Shown here: in pieces, positions 14,937 to 23,806 of the stretch | Layout: every line of letters begins with the position of its first letter | Numbering within the stretch: the first letter of the stretch is position 1 | Origin: an uncultured Alistipes sp. | GTDB lineage: Bacteria; Bacteroidota; Bacteroidia; Bacteroidales; Rikenellaceae | NCBI GenBank assembly: GCA_910587675.1 | Contig: CAJUMU010000026.1 | Location: forward strand, 1-27,067 | Direction: 5' to 3' | Length of the DNA: 27,067 bases | The notes under the pieces: model-generated | The model's input: only the letters and a program-made list of their open reading frames with translations | What the model was told of the DNA's origin: nothing | The model's database searches: none | Translations under genes and position numbers: made by a program

Positions 14937-16772
14937 ATGAAAAAGATCTTATCTCTGCTGCTTCTGTCGCTGGTCGCTATCGCTGCCCGCGCCGACGGCG
15001 ATATCGACGCCAAATGGTTCAAGGAGCATTACGCGAAGGCCGAATACATGATCCCCATGCGCGACGGCGTGCGACTCTATACTGCGGTCTTCACCCCCAA
15101 GAACAAACGCGGTGGCGATCATCCGATACTCTACATGCGCACCCCTTACGGTTGCGCCCCTTACGGAAAGAAGAACGCCGATTTCTGGAAGCAGAGCATC
15201 TATCGCAACTATCTCGAGGCGGAGTACATCTTCGTTTTTCAGGATGTTCGCGGCCGCTGGATGAGCGAGGGCGAGTTCGTGAACGTGCGCCCTTTCATCG
15301 CGAACAAGCAGGGCAGGGATACCGACGAGGCGAGCGACGCTTACGATTCGGTGGAGTGGCTTCTGCGCAAGGTCCGCAAGAATAACGGCAAGGTGGGCGT
15401 TTACGGCAACTCCTATTGCGGCTTCTATGCCCTCATGGCGGCCGCGAGCGGCCATCCCGCCGTTTGCGCCGTGTCGCCGCAGGCTCCCGTGGGCGATTGG
15501 TTCATGGGTGACGATTTCCATCATAACGGCGCATTCGCCGTATGCGACGCCGTGTCGTTCCTGCCTCATTTCGGAACGACGGGACGCGTCAAACCCACCG
15601 ACAAGCCCGTCCCGTTCGAGTCGCCCGCGCAAGGCGGCAGTTACGACTATTTCATGACTCATACCGTCGCCGACATTACGGCCGCGTTGGGTGGTCGGGT
15701 GCCTTTTTGGGACGATATGACGGCGCATCCCGATTACGACGAGTGGTGGCGACAGCGCAGCGCGATGCGCGCGACCGAAAACATAACGTCGCCGATATTG
15801 ATGGTGGGCGGAGCGTTCGATGCCGAGGATGCTTACGGCGTGTGGAATATCTACCGCGCTCTTCGCGTGAACAATCCGTCGCTCGATTGTCGTATTGTGG
15901 TCGGACCGTGGGCGCATGGGGCTTGGCGCGGCAACGGTGGTGCGAACGAACTGGGCGGCGTGGTCTTTTCCGAGGACTCGATGTCGGAATTTTTTCGCGA
16001 CGAGATAGAGTTTCCGTTCTTCGATTATCTGCTTCGCGGCGAGGGCGACGGCGGCGCATCGTCGTCGGGCGCTTTGGTCTTTTTCTCGGGCGAGAACTGC
16101 TGGCGCGAGTCGGAGGGTTGGAGTCCCGAGACGGAGTGCGAGCCGAGCAGGCTCTATATCGACGAAACGGGCGTGTTGCGCGCTGAGGCGTCCGATGCGA
16201 AGTCGTCTTACAGCGCTTACACCTCCGATCCGTCGGACCCCGTGCCGTATTATCCCGATACCGCGAGCCGCCGTAAAAAGGAGTATATGGTGGCGGGGCA
16301 GGAGTTCGTCGATTCGCGCGACGACGTACTGTCGTTCGTGTCGCCCGTTCTGGAGGAGGATGTGACTATGGCGGGAGCTATCGAGGCTGTGGTGTATGCC
16401 GCCATATCGACCACCGACGCCGATTTCGTCGTTAAGGTTATCGACGTAGGTCCCGACGGCGAGTACGAGATGCTGGTGCGCGGCGATATCATGCGAGGCC
16501 GTTACCGCAACGGGTTCTCGACGCCCGAAGCCTTTACGCCCGACCGTATTGAGCGCGTGGCCTTCACCATGCCCGACGTGGCGCATACTTTCATGGCGGG
16601 GCACCGCATAAAGGTGCAGATACAGAGCTCGTGGTTCCCGCTGTTCGACCGCAATCCGCAGCGATTCGTCGACATATACAAGTGTTCGGCCGCCGATTTC
16701 GTGCCGTGCGACGTGAAGATCTATCACGATGCCGACCACCCGTCGCATATAGCGTTTTACAGGATGAAGTAG
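14937..16772 (+). CDS. Secreted CocE/NonD (X-Pro dipeptidyl-peptidase-like) hydrolase
   Basis: 611 residues. Signal peptide MKKILSLLLLSLVAIAARA, with probable cleavage near residue 19. The alpha/beta-hydrolase domain begins YMIPMRDGVRLYTAVFTPK, typical of the PepX/CocE family. The nucleophile elbow is G157-N-S159-Y-C-G. A likely acid is D295 (GGAFDAED) and a likely base is H327 (GPWAHGAW). From about residue 370 a C-terminal jelly-roll PepX_C domain follows (PVLEEDVTMAGAIEAVVYA, AHTFMAGHRIKVQIQSSWFP). Relatives cleave X-Pro dipeptides, glutaryl-7-ACA or ester/amide bonds. The substrate cannot be assigned, though periplasmic processing of peptides is most likely in a gut commensal. Confidence 0.87.
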   Translation: MKKILSLLLLSLVAIAARADGDIDAKWFKEHYAKAEYMIPMRDGVRLYTAVFTPKNKRGGDHPILYMRTPYGCAPYGKKNADFWKQSIYRNYLEAEYIFVFQDVRGRWMSEGEFVNVRPFIANKQGRDTDEASDAYDSVEWLLRKVRKNNGKVGVYGNSYCGFYALMAAASGHPAVCAVSPQAPVGDWFMGDDFHHNGAFAVCDAVSFLPHFGTTGRVKPTDKPVPFESPAQGGSYDYFMTHTVADITAALGGRVPFWDDMTAHPDYDEWWRQRSAMRATENITSPILMVGGAFDAEDAYGVWNIYRALRVNNPSLDCRIVVGPWAHGAWRGNGGANELGGVVFSEDSMSEFFRDEIEFPFFDYLLRGEGDGGASSSGALVFFSGENCWRESEGWSPETECEPSRLYIDETGVLRAEASDAKSSYSAYTSDPSDPVPYYPDTASRRKKEYMVAGQEFVDSRDDVLSFVSPVLEEDVTMAGAIEAVVYAAISTTDADFVVKVIDVGPDGEYEMLVRGDIMRGRYRNGFSTPEAFTPDRIERVAFTMPDVAHTFMAGHRIKVQIQSSWFPLFDRNPQRFVDIYKCSAADFVPCDVKIYHDADHPSHIAFYRMK

Positions 16773-16804
16773 CCGTCTGCGACACCGCAGGCTGCGGCCC
16801 GAAT

Positions 16805-16839
16805 AAAAAAAACACCCCGCCATCGATCCGACGGCGGGG
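16805..16839. terminator. Terminator between the convergent hydrolase and carboxyltransferase genes
   Basis: CCCCGCC (16815-16821) pairs with GGCGGGG (16833-16839). An A8 run at 16805-16812 gives a T8 run on the minus strand, so it mainly serves the carboxyltransferase gene. Confidence 0.85.
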
Positions 16840-16862
16840 AGTTTCGATATTATTGTTGGAGC

Positions 16863-18743
16863 CTATTCCACGACTACCATAGGAGCGTCGGCGGGTACCG
16901 CCTGACCCTCGGCGACGAGGATCTGCTTTACCGTACCTGCGTAATCGGTGGTGATCGAGTTCTCCATCTTCATGGCCTCGAGGGTGATTACCGACTGGCC
17001 GATCTTCACCGTGTCGCCCACCTTCACGTTGATGCCGATCACGCGACCCGGCAGGGGAGCGTTGACCGTGTTGCCCGTGATGGGAGCCGTCGGGGCCGTG
17101 TAGGTCGGAGCTGCGGGCTTCTCCTCGGCTTTCTGCTGCGCAGCCTGAGCCGCTTTCTCGGCCTGCTCCGCTTCATAAGCCTTTTTCTTGGTGTTGGTGA
17201 GGTAGTTCTTTGCCACCAAGGGGAACAACTCCAGCAGCAGCACCTCTTTCTCGTTCGCCGCCAGCTTCACGCCGCCTGCCTCGGGCAGTTCGGGGTTGGG
17301 CTGCATCTTGTATTTCGAGGTGTCGTAAGGAGTCTCCTCGCGCACGCCGCAAATCTTGAATCGGAACTCGGGATCGATCTTAACGGGAGTGTGGCCGTAT
17401 TCGCCCTTTACCAGACCTACGAACTGCGAGCTCTTGTTGGTGTACATGGGGCGTCCCGCCTTTTCGTCCATGGCGCAGTTCACGGCCTGTGCGCCCACGA
17501 TCTGCGAAGTGGGGGTCACAAGGGGCGGCAAACCTGCCGACAGACGCACCGAGGGGATCAGTTCCATCGCGCGGGGGAGGATATCCTCCGACTTGAGCTG
17601 CTTGAGCTGAGCCACCATGTTAGAGTACATACCGCCCGGGATCTCGGCCTTCTGAACCAACTCGTTGGGAGCGGGGAACCCGAAGTGCGCCTCGATCTTC
17701 TGGCTCGCGTCGAGCAGGGTGTCGAAGTCGTCGGTCTGCGCGGCTTTAACCGCCTTGTCGAACAGAGCCTCCACCTCGGCGGGCAGCTTGTCGGTGAGCG
17801 GGTTGAACGGCTTGGGAGCGGGCTTCTCGGCTCCGAATACCGACATCTCGAGCTCCTTGCGGATGCTCACGAGCTGCTCGTTGATCTTCGCCACGGCCTC
17901 CATGTTGACGCCCAAATCGATGCCCATCTTCTTGCAGAAGACATACACCAGCTCCAATGCGGGCGCGCCCGTACCCTCGCTGAACCACCAGCAGTTGGTG
18001 TCTACCACGTCCACGCCTGCGGCGATAGCCGAGAACACCGACGCCAGACCGTAGCCCGGGGTGCAGTGGGTATGGAAATCGACGGGCACGTTGACGTGCT
18101 GCTTGAAGAGCTTCACCAGCGCGCTGATACGCTTGGGAGGGATCAGACCCGACATATCCTTGATGGTAATCATGTCGGCGCCCAAAGCTGCCATCTGCTT
18201 CGCCTTGTCGAGGAAATATTCGTCGGTGAACACGGGCTTCGGCACCTTCTTGCCCATCAGCTTCTGGAAGAACGAGGGCTGGGGATATTTGGGATCCACG
18301 GTGTAGCAAACCGCGCAATCGGCTATACCGCCGTACTGCTTCACGTATTTCACGGTCGACTTCACGTTATCCACGTCGTTCAACGCGTCGAATATACGCA
18401 TTATGCCCAATCCGCTCTCGATGGCGTTGCGGCAGAAGCCGTCGATGAGCTCGTCGGTGTAGGGCGCATAACCGAAGAGGTTGCGGCCGCGCGACAGAGC
18501 GGTGAGTTTCGAAATGTCGCCTATGGTTTCGTGGATGGTCTCCAGACGGGTCCACGGATTCTCGCCGAGATAACGCATTACCGAGTCGGGCACTGCTCCG
18601 CCCCATACTTCCATCGCGTAGAATCCCGCATCCTTATAATATGGCAGACAACGGTTGATCTGCTCTTGCGTCATACGGGTAGCGAATGAAGACTGCTGGC
18701 CGTCGCGCAATGTTAAATCTCTGATTTTGAGTGATTTAGCCAT
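16863..18743 (-). CDS. Pyruvate carboxylase subunit B / oxaloacetate decarboxylase alpha-type, biotin-dependent
   Basis: 626 residues. The TIM-barrel carboxyltransferase domain (about 1-300) begins KIRDLTLRDGQQS and holds the metal site segment VDFHTHCTPGYG. A conserved carboxylase domain follows, then an Ala/Pro-rich linker (AAQAAQQKAEEKPAAPTYT), and a biotinyl domain with EAMKMEN and biotin-acceptor K592. The enzyme moves CO2 between biotin and pyruvate/oxaloacetate. No biotin carboxylase, OadB or OadG gene is adjacent, so either role (anaplerosis or Na+-coupled decarboxylation) remains open. I chose the ATG at 18743 because the frame from 18833 would run through the promoter. Confidence 0.92.
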   Translation of the reverse strand: MAKSLKIRDLTLRDGQQSSFATRMTQEQINRCLPYYKDAGFYAMEVWGGAVPDSVMRYLGENPWTRLETIHETIGDISKLTALSRGRNLFGYAPYTDELIDGFCRNAIESGLGIMRIFDALNDVDNVKSTVKYVKQYGGIADCAVCYTVDPKYPQPSFFQKLMGKKVPKPVFTDEYFLDKAKQMAALGADMITIKDMSGLIPPKRISALVKLFKQHVNVPVDFHTHCTPGYGLASVFSAIAAGVDVVDTNCWWFSEGTGAPALELVYVFCKKMGIDLGVNMEAVAKINEQLVSIRKELEMSVFGAEKPAPKPFNPLTDKLPAEVEALFDKAVKAAQTDDFDTLLDASQKIEAHFGFPAPNELVQKAEIPGGMYSNMVAQLKQLKSEDILPRAMELIPSVRLSAGLPPLVTPTSQIVGAQAVNCAMDEKAGRPMYTNKSSQFVGLVKGEYGHTPVKIDPEFRFKICGVREETPYDTSKYKMQPNPELPEAGGVKLAANEKEVLLLELFPLVAKNYLTNTKKKAYEAEQAEKAAQAAQQKAEEKPAAPTYTAPTAPITGNTVNAPLPGRVIGINVKVGDTVKIGQSVITLEAMKMENSITTDYAGTVKQILVAEGQAVPADAPMVVVE

Positions 18744-18803
18744 AGTGTAAGTATTAATGTGACAATTCTCTTTTCCAAAAAGAAAGACTAACCATAATGG
18801 GTG

Positions 18804-18833
18804 CAAAGGTATTAAACTTATTCGACACTGCAA
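18804..18833 (-). promoter_or_regulatory. Promoter of the carboxyltransferase gene
   Basis: On the minus strand: TTG (18831-18833), a 19-nt spacer, then TACCTTTG (18804-18811). The leader is about 55 nt. Confidence 0.7.
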
Positions 18834-18852
18834 TTATTTTGTGGCGAATTGT

Positions 18853-18860
18853 TATATTTG
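18853..18860 (+). promoter_or_regulatory. -7 box of the symporter gene
   Basis: TATATTTG, 20 nt before the ATG at 18881. No TTG at the expected distance. It is divergent to, and close behind, the carboxyltransferase promoter. Confidence 0.55.
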
Positions 18861-18880
18861 CGGGGTAAAAAATTCTTTTT

Positions 18881-20341
18881 ATGTCGCCGTTTTCGGTATT
18901 GTTGACCTTGCTGGTTTACTTGGCTTTGCTCTTTTCTGTCGCCTATGTTTCGGGGCGCGGAGCCGACAATGCGGGCTTCTTCATCGGCAACCGCCGCACC
19001 ACGTGGTATATGGCGGCCTTGGCCATGATCGGCGCCGCGATGTCGGGCGTCACTTTCATTTCGGTGCCCGGGTCGGTGGCGGTCGATTCGTTCTCCTACA
19101 TGCAGATGGTCGTCGGCTTCACCATAGGGCAGCTGATAGTGGCTTTCGTGCTGGTGCCCGTATTCTACCGTCGCGGCGTGGTGTCGCTCTATGAGTATCT
19201 CGACGGGCGTTTCGGCATAACCTCGCATAAGACGGGGGCATGGTGTTTTCTCGTGTCGAAGATCTTCGGAGCGTCGCTCAAGATTTATGTGGTATGCGCT
19301 GTCATGCAGGTGCTTGTGTTCGATCATTTCCACCTGCCGTTCATGGCCAACATACTATTCACCATGCTTCTGGTGTGGCTTTACACCAAGTGGGGCGGGG
19401 TGCGGTCGCTCATCCTGACCGACACGCTGCAATCGTTGTGCCTCGTGGCGAGTATCGCCGTCTGCATTTGGTCCATCTGTCGCGCGTCGGGATTCTCCGC
19501 CGCCGAGTGTTACGACGCCGTGGTCGCGTCCGACTATTCGCGGATGTGGTTCTTCGACGACCCGTCATCGGCGCGTTATTTTTGGAAAATGGTCGCGGGC
19601 GGCGCGTTGTGTCTGGTCGCGATGACGGGATTGGATCAAGATATGATGCAACGCAACATGAGTTGCCGCACGGTGCGCGATTCGCAGATCAACATCGTGC
19701 TCACGGCGTTGTGCCAGATCGTGGTTATCCTCTTCTTCTTGGTTCTCGGCGCGCTGCTCTACATCTACATCGACCTCGAGGGGCTGCCCGTGCCCGCCAA
19801 GGGCGACCAAACGTTCGCCGCGGTGGCCGTCAACGGCGGCTTGCCGGCTATTGCGGGCATCGTGTTCGTGGTGGGACTCGTGTCTTGCACCTACTCCGCG
19901 GCGGGTTCGGCCCTCACGTCGCTTACCACTTCATTCACGCTCGACATACTCGACGGCGCGGCGGGTTACGACGAGGCGCGGCTGGCGCGGCTGCGCAAAC
20001 GCATCCATTTGGCGATGGCGTTGGTCATGACCGTCGTGATCGTCGCTTTCGACCGCTTCGGCAACGACAGCGTGATAAATCTCGTCTTCCGCGTGGCGGG
20101 ATATACTTACGGCCCGATCCTCGGCCTGTTCGTCTTCGGCATGGCGTGCCGTCGTCGTATCCGCGAGCGTTACGTGCCCGCGATAGCCGTGCTGTCGCCC
20201 GCGTTGAGTTGGGCGCTTCAGTGGTGGACGGCCGAGCGGTACGGTTATCATATAGGGTTCGAGCTTTTGGGATATAACGCATTATTCACTATATTGGGGT
20301 TGTTTTTAATATCGTATCGCCATGATGAGAAAGTTTCGTGA
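18881..20341 (+). CDS. Sodium:solute symporter (SSS family)
   Basis: 486 residues, about 13 membrane helices. The N-terminal part has YVSGRGADNAGFFIGNRRT, then AMIGAAMSGVTFISVPGS, characteristic of SSS proteins. Later come GLDQDMMQRNMSCRT and GLVSCTYSAAGSALTSLTTS, the region near the Na+ site. It imports a solute with Na+. The substrate is unknown; the family takes sugars, sialic acid, proline and others. The last 20 nt overlap the start of the amidase/golvesin gene, so the two are translated from one mRNA and may work on the same material. Confidence 0.9.
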   Translation: MSPFSVLLTLLVYLALLFSVAYVSGRGADNAGFFIGNRRTTWYMAALAMIGAAMSGVTFISVPGSVAVDSFSYMQMVVGFTIGQLIVAFVLVPVFYRRGVVSLYEYLDGRFGITSHKTGAWCFLVSKIFGASLKIYVVCAVMQVLVFDHFHLPFMANILFTMLLVWLYTKWGGVRSLILTDTLQSLCLVASIAVCIWSICRASGFSAAECYDAVVASDYSRMWFFDDPSSARYFWKMVAGGALCLVAMTGLDQDMMQRNMSCRTVRDSQINIVLTALCQIVVILFFLVLGALLYIYIDLEGLPVPAKGDQTFAAVAVNGGLPAIAGIVFVVGLVSCTYSAAGSALTSLTTSFTLDILDGAAGYDEARLARLRKRIHLAMALVMTVVIVAFDRFGNDSVINLVFRVAGYTYGPILGLFVFGMACRRRIRERYVPAIAVLSPALSWALQWWTAERYGYHIGFELLGYNALFTILGLFLISYRHDEKVS

Positions 20342-23321
20342 TATATTGCTCGCCGCGTTCGTGTTTGCGGCGCTGTCCTCTCCCGCGTCGATTCGGGCGC
20401 GCAATCTCACCTCGGCCGAGCGGCGCGAGGTGGCCGAGGTGCTTACGCGCATCGTCGGTCGCGAGATTCTCGGCGGCGCGGTGAAGATCGACCGCATGAA
20501 TGCCGCGGGCGACAAACTCGAAATATATGCCTCGGTCGGTCTGTCGTACTATCCTTTCCGCGAGGATAACGTGCGGGCGATGTACGACTCGGTGCGCTCG
20601 GCTTTGCCTGCGGAGTATGCGAAATACAAGCTGTCGCTCATCACCGACAACCGCCGCATCGAGGATCTTGTTCCGCACTACTACCGCACCTCGTCGCAGG
20701 GCGGCGTGCGTTTCACCAACCGGTCGAAACATCCTTTGGTGCGCCGCGTCTCGTCGCAGAATGCGCCTTCGGAGGGTCTTGCGGGCCGTCACATAGCCAT
20801 GTGGCAGAGTCACGGACGTTACTTCGACCAAAAGCAGAATATATGGCGTTGGCAGCGGTCGCGTCTCTGGGAGACGGTAGAGGATCTCTTCACGCAGAGT
20901 TTCGTGCTGCCCTATCTGGTGCCCATGTTGGAGAATGCGGGCGCCAACGTGCTGTTGCCCCGCGAGAGAGATACCCAGCTCAACGAGATAATAATCGACA
21001 ACGACGATGGCGTCGATGCCACCTCGTATTCCGAGACCGACGGCTCCGAGAAGTGGGGCGATGCGGGTGCGGGATTCGCCCACAAGAAAAATGTATATTC
21101 GACGGGCGAGAACCCGTTCCGCGACGGCACCGCGCGCTCGGTCAAGAGCGTGACGGGCGGGCGCGAGAGCCGCGCCGAGTGGCGCGCTGCGATTCCCGAG
21201 GAGGGCGAGTATGCCGTTTACGTGTCGTATGCGAGCTTCGGCCCCGACAGTTCCGACGAAGCGATCTATACCGTGCGCCATCGCGGCGGCGAGACCCGTT
21301 TCGCCGTGAACCAGACGATGGGCGGCGGCATGTGGGTCTATCTGGGCAGTTTCGAATTCGCGGCAGGGGAGGAGCGCACGCTGGTGACGCTCACCAACGC
21401 GTGCGGCGAGGCTGGTCGCATCGTGTCGGCCGATGCAGTGAAGATCGGCGGCGGTTACGGCAATATCGCCCGCGAGGTGTCGCCCGCGCTGCGCAGCGAC
21501 GAAATCGATTACGAAGCCGTGACGAGCGAATATCCGCGCTTTTGCGAGGGCGCGCGCTACTGGCTCCAGTGGTCGGGATTCGCAGAGGATGTCTACACCC
21601 CCAAGGAGAACACGGACGATTACAAGGACGACTACATGTCGCGCGCCCATTGGGTTAATGCGCTCGCGGGCGGTTCGGAGCGTCTGCCGAAGGAGGCGGG
21701 CAAGCGGATCCCCGTCGATATGGCTTTGGCGTTCCACTCCGATGCGGGCGTGCGGTTGAACGACGACATAATCGGAACCCTCGGAATATTCTATACCAAG
21801 GATAGGGGCGGCAGTTTCGAGGGTGGCGCGGATCGCTACCTTTCGCGCGAGCTGACCGACATAGTCATGACGCAGATGGTGGAGGATATTCGCTCGGCTT
21901 GCGAACCCAATTGGAGCCGCCGCGGCATGTGGAACCGCTCCTATTACGAGGCGCGCGTGCCGTGCGTGCCCACCATGCTGCTGGAATCGCTGTCGCACCA
22001 GAATTTCGCCGACATGCGTTACGGCAACGATCCTCGGTTCAAGTTCTTGGTGAGCCGAGCCGTGTATAAGGGTATTTTGCGATATCTGTCGAGCCAGTAC
22101 AACCGTCCTTATACCGTGCAGCCTCTCCCCGTCGACGGCTTCAGCGCCGAGTTCGCCGAGGCGGGTTCGGCCGATGTGCTGTTGCGCTGGCAGGCGGTGG
22201 AGGATCCGCTGGAACTCTCTGCCGATCCCGACTACTATATCGTTTATACCCGTATTGACGACGGCGGATTCGACAACGGCCTTCGCGTGGAGGGCACTTC
22301 GGTGCGCATGACGCAGGAGGCGGGCCGCACCTACAGCTATCGGGTGACGGCTGTCAACAAGGGCGGCGAGAGCTTCCCGAGCGAGACTCTTTCGTCCCAC
22401 AAGGCCTCGAACGAACGGGGCTGCGTGTTGGTGGTGAACGGATTCGACCGAGTGAGCGCGCCGCTCAATATTCAGGGCGACTCCATCGCGGGATTCTACA
22501 ACTATTACGATTCGGGCGTCGCGTACGTCAAAGACATATCGTTCATCGGCGAGCAGCGCAATTTCGATCGTCGGTTGTCGCGCTCGGAGAACGACAACGA
22601 CGCTCTCGGATCGTGTTACAGCGATTACGAAACCGAGGTCATCGCGGGCAATACGTTCGACTACCCCGTGGTGCACGGACGTTCGATCGCGGCCGCGGGA
22701 TTCTCCTTCTGTTCGTCGAGCGCGAAGGCCGTCGAGCGCGGAGCGGTTAAGTTGGGCGATTATGCCGTGGTCGATCTCATTCTCGGCAAGCAGCGTTCTT
22801 GCCCTGTGGGACGCGGTGTGACGGGGTACGAATTCGAGGCTTTCCCCGCGGCGTTGCAGGAGTGCATAACGGAGTATACGCGTGGCGGAGGAGCCATATT
22901 CGTCTCGGGATGCCATGTGGGGTGCGATCTGTGGAAAGCTCCCGATGCCGATTCTCAAGACAAGGAGTTTGCCCGTCGGGTGTTGCATTTCTCCTATAAC
23001 GGCAGCATGGCGACACGTCGCGGCGTGGCGCGCGTGACGGCTTCGCCCATGCGTATGGCTCGCGCCGACGTGAGGTTCAATCGCGAACCGTGTCGCGAGT
23101 GCTATGCCGTCGAATCTCCCGGGTGCATATCGCCGTTCGGGCGCGACGCCCACATCGCGATGCGTTACGCGACGAACGGCCAGTCGGCCGCCGTATGTTA
23201 CAACGGCTCCGACTATCGCAGTCTGGTGATGGCCTTTCCGTTCGAGACCATTCTCGACGGCGGCGAGCGCGACGCGCTGATGCGCGGCATATTGGATTTT
23301 CTGAGCGAGCGGAAAAGGTGA
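20322..23321 (+). CDS. Large secreted amidase_3/golvesin/FN3 multidomain protein
   Basis: 999 residues. A signal peptide (MMRKFRDILLAAFVFAALSS) is followed by a split N-acetylmuramoyl-L-alanine amidase-like domain. Its candidate zinc ligands are H164 (WQSHGRYF), E184 or E187, and H472 (LAFHSDAG). A golvesin-like beta domain is inserted at about 285-380 (YAVYVSYASFG ... GGGMWVYLGSFEF ... GRIVSADAVKIGGG). An FN3-like domain follows (about 655-745: YIVYTRIDDGGFDNG, YSYRVTAVNKGGESFPSE). An unassigned C-terminal domain (about 745-999) begins GCVLVVNGFDRVSAP. Bacteroidota proteins with this layout are often labelled xanthan lyase, but the visible catalytic residues suggest peptidoglycan amide hydrolysis. 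The gene overlaps the symporter by 20 nt. Confidence 0.8.
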   Translation: MMRKFRDILLAAFVFAALSSPASIRARNLTSAERREVAEVLTRIVGREILGGAVKIDRMNAAGDKLEIYASVGLSYYPFREDNVRAMYDSVRSALPAEYAKYKLSLITDNRRIEDLVPHYYRTSSQGGVRFTNRSKHPLVRRVSSQNAPSEGLAGRHIAMWQSHGRYFDQKQNIWRWQRSRLWETVEDLFTQSFVLPYLVPMLENAGANVLLPRERDTQLNEIIIDNDDGVDATSYSETDGSEKWGDAGAGFAHKKNVYSTGENPFRDGTARSVKSVTGGRESRAEWRAAIPEEGEYAVYVSYASFGPDSSDEAIYTVRHRGGETRFAVNQTMGGGMWVYLGSFEFAAGEERTLVTLTNACGEAGRIVSADAVKIGGGYGNIAREVSPALRSDEIDYEAVTSEYPRFCEGARYWLQWSGFAEDVYTPKENTDDYKDDYMSRAHWVNALAGGSERLPKEAGKRIPVDMALAFHSDAGVRLNDDIIGTLGIFYTKDRGGSFEGGADRYLSRELTDIVMTQMVEDIRSACEPNWSRRGMWNRSYYEARVPCVPTMLLESLSHQNFADMRYGNDPRFKFLVSRAVYKGILRYLSSQYNRPYTVQPLPVDGFSAEFAEAGSADVLLRWQAVEDPLELSADPDYYIVYTRIDDGGFDNGLRVEGTSVRMTQEAGRTYSYRVTAVNKGGESFPSETLSSHKASNERGCVLVVNGFDRVSAPLNIQGDSIAGFYNYYDSGVAYVKDISFIGEQRNFDRRLSRSENDNDALGSCYSDYETEVIAGNTFDYPVVHGRSIAAAGFSFCSSSAKAVERGAVKLGDYAVVDLILGKQRSCPVGRGVTGYEFEAFPAALQECITEYTRGGGAIFVSGCHVGCDLWKAPDADSQDKEFARRVLHFSYNGSMATRRGVARVTASPMRMARADVRFNREPCRECYAVESPGCISPFGRDAHIAMRYATNGQSAAVCYNGSDYRSLVMAFPFETILDGGERDALMRGILDFLSERKR

Positions 23322-23356
23322 ATATCGAATCGATAAACAATAAATACTTTACTATC

Positions 23357-23806
23357 ATGTCATTGGAACAGACTATCTCCAAGGAGATCATGGCCGCCAT
23401 GAAGGCCAAGGACGCGGTGCGTCTCGCCGCATTGCGCAACATCAAGAAGTACGTAATCGAGGCTAAGACCGCGAGCGCGGGAATCGACGAATTGGCGGAT
23501 GCCGATGTGGTGAAGATCATATCCAAACTGGCCAAGCAGGGCGCGGATTCGGCCGCCATATACACGCAGCAGAATCGTGCCGATCTTGCCGAGGAAGAGA
23601 TGGCGCAAGTGAGAGTGATGCAGGAGTTCCTGCCCCGCCCATTGACTGCCGAGGAACTTGCCGAAGCGGTGAAAACGATTATCGCCGATCTCGGCGCCAC
23701 GTCGATGAAGGATATGGGCCGAGTTATGGGCGAGGCTTCGAAGCGGCTCGCAGGCAAGGCCGACGGCAAGGATATCTCGGCCAAGGTGCGCGAATTGTTG
23801 GCGTAA
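23357..23806 (+). CDS. YqeY/GatB-domain protein
   Basis: 149 residues. The N-terminal half is helical (LEQTISKEIMAAMKAKDAVR, LAALRNIKKYVIEAK). The C-terminal GatB/YqeY tail domain has EEEMAQVRVMQEFLPRPLT and then DMGRVMGEASKRLAGKADG. GatB tails touch tRNA in the amidotransferase, but the role of free YqeY proteins is not settled. I chose the ATG at 23357; the longer frame from 23090 overlaps the preceding gene. The stop directly abuts the start of the BASS-type gene. Confidence 0.9.
   Translation: MSLEQTISKEIMAAMKAKDAVRLAALRNIKKYVIEAKTASAGIDELADADVVKIISKLAKQGADSAAIYTQQNRADLAEEEMAQVRVMQEFLPRPLTAEELAEAVKTIIADLGATSMKDMGRVMGEASKRLAGKADGKDISAKVRELLA

Noticed and set aside
14949..16823. 624-codon open frame on the minus strand
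   Set aside because: Antisense shadow of the CocE/PepX gene, whose plus-strand product has a signal peptide and a full catalytic triad.
17391..18689. 432-codon open frame on the plus strand
   Set aside because: Antisense shadow of the carboxyltransferase gene; composition is Leu/His/Arg-rich with no recognisable domain.
20289..23153. 954-codon open frame on the minus strand
   Set aside because: It lies opposite the amidase/golvesin gene. The protein is His/Arg-rich with no domains, as expected for the antisense of GC-rich coding sequence.
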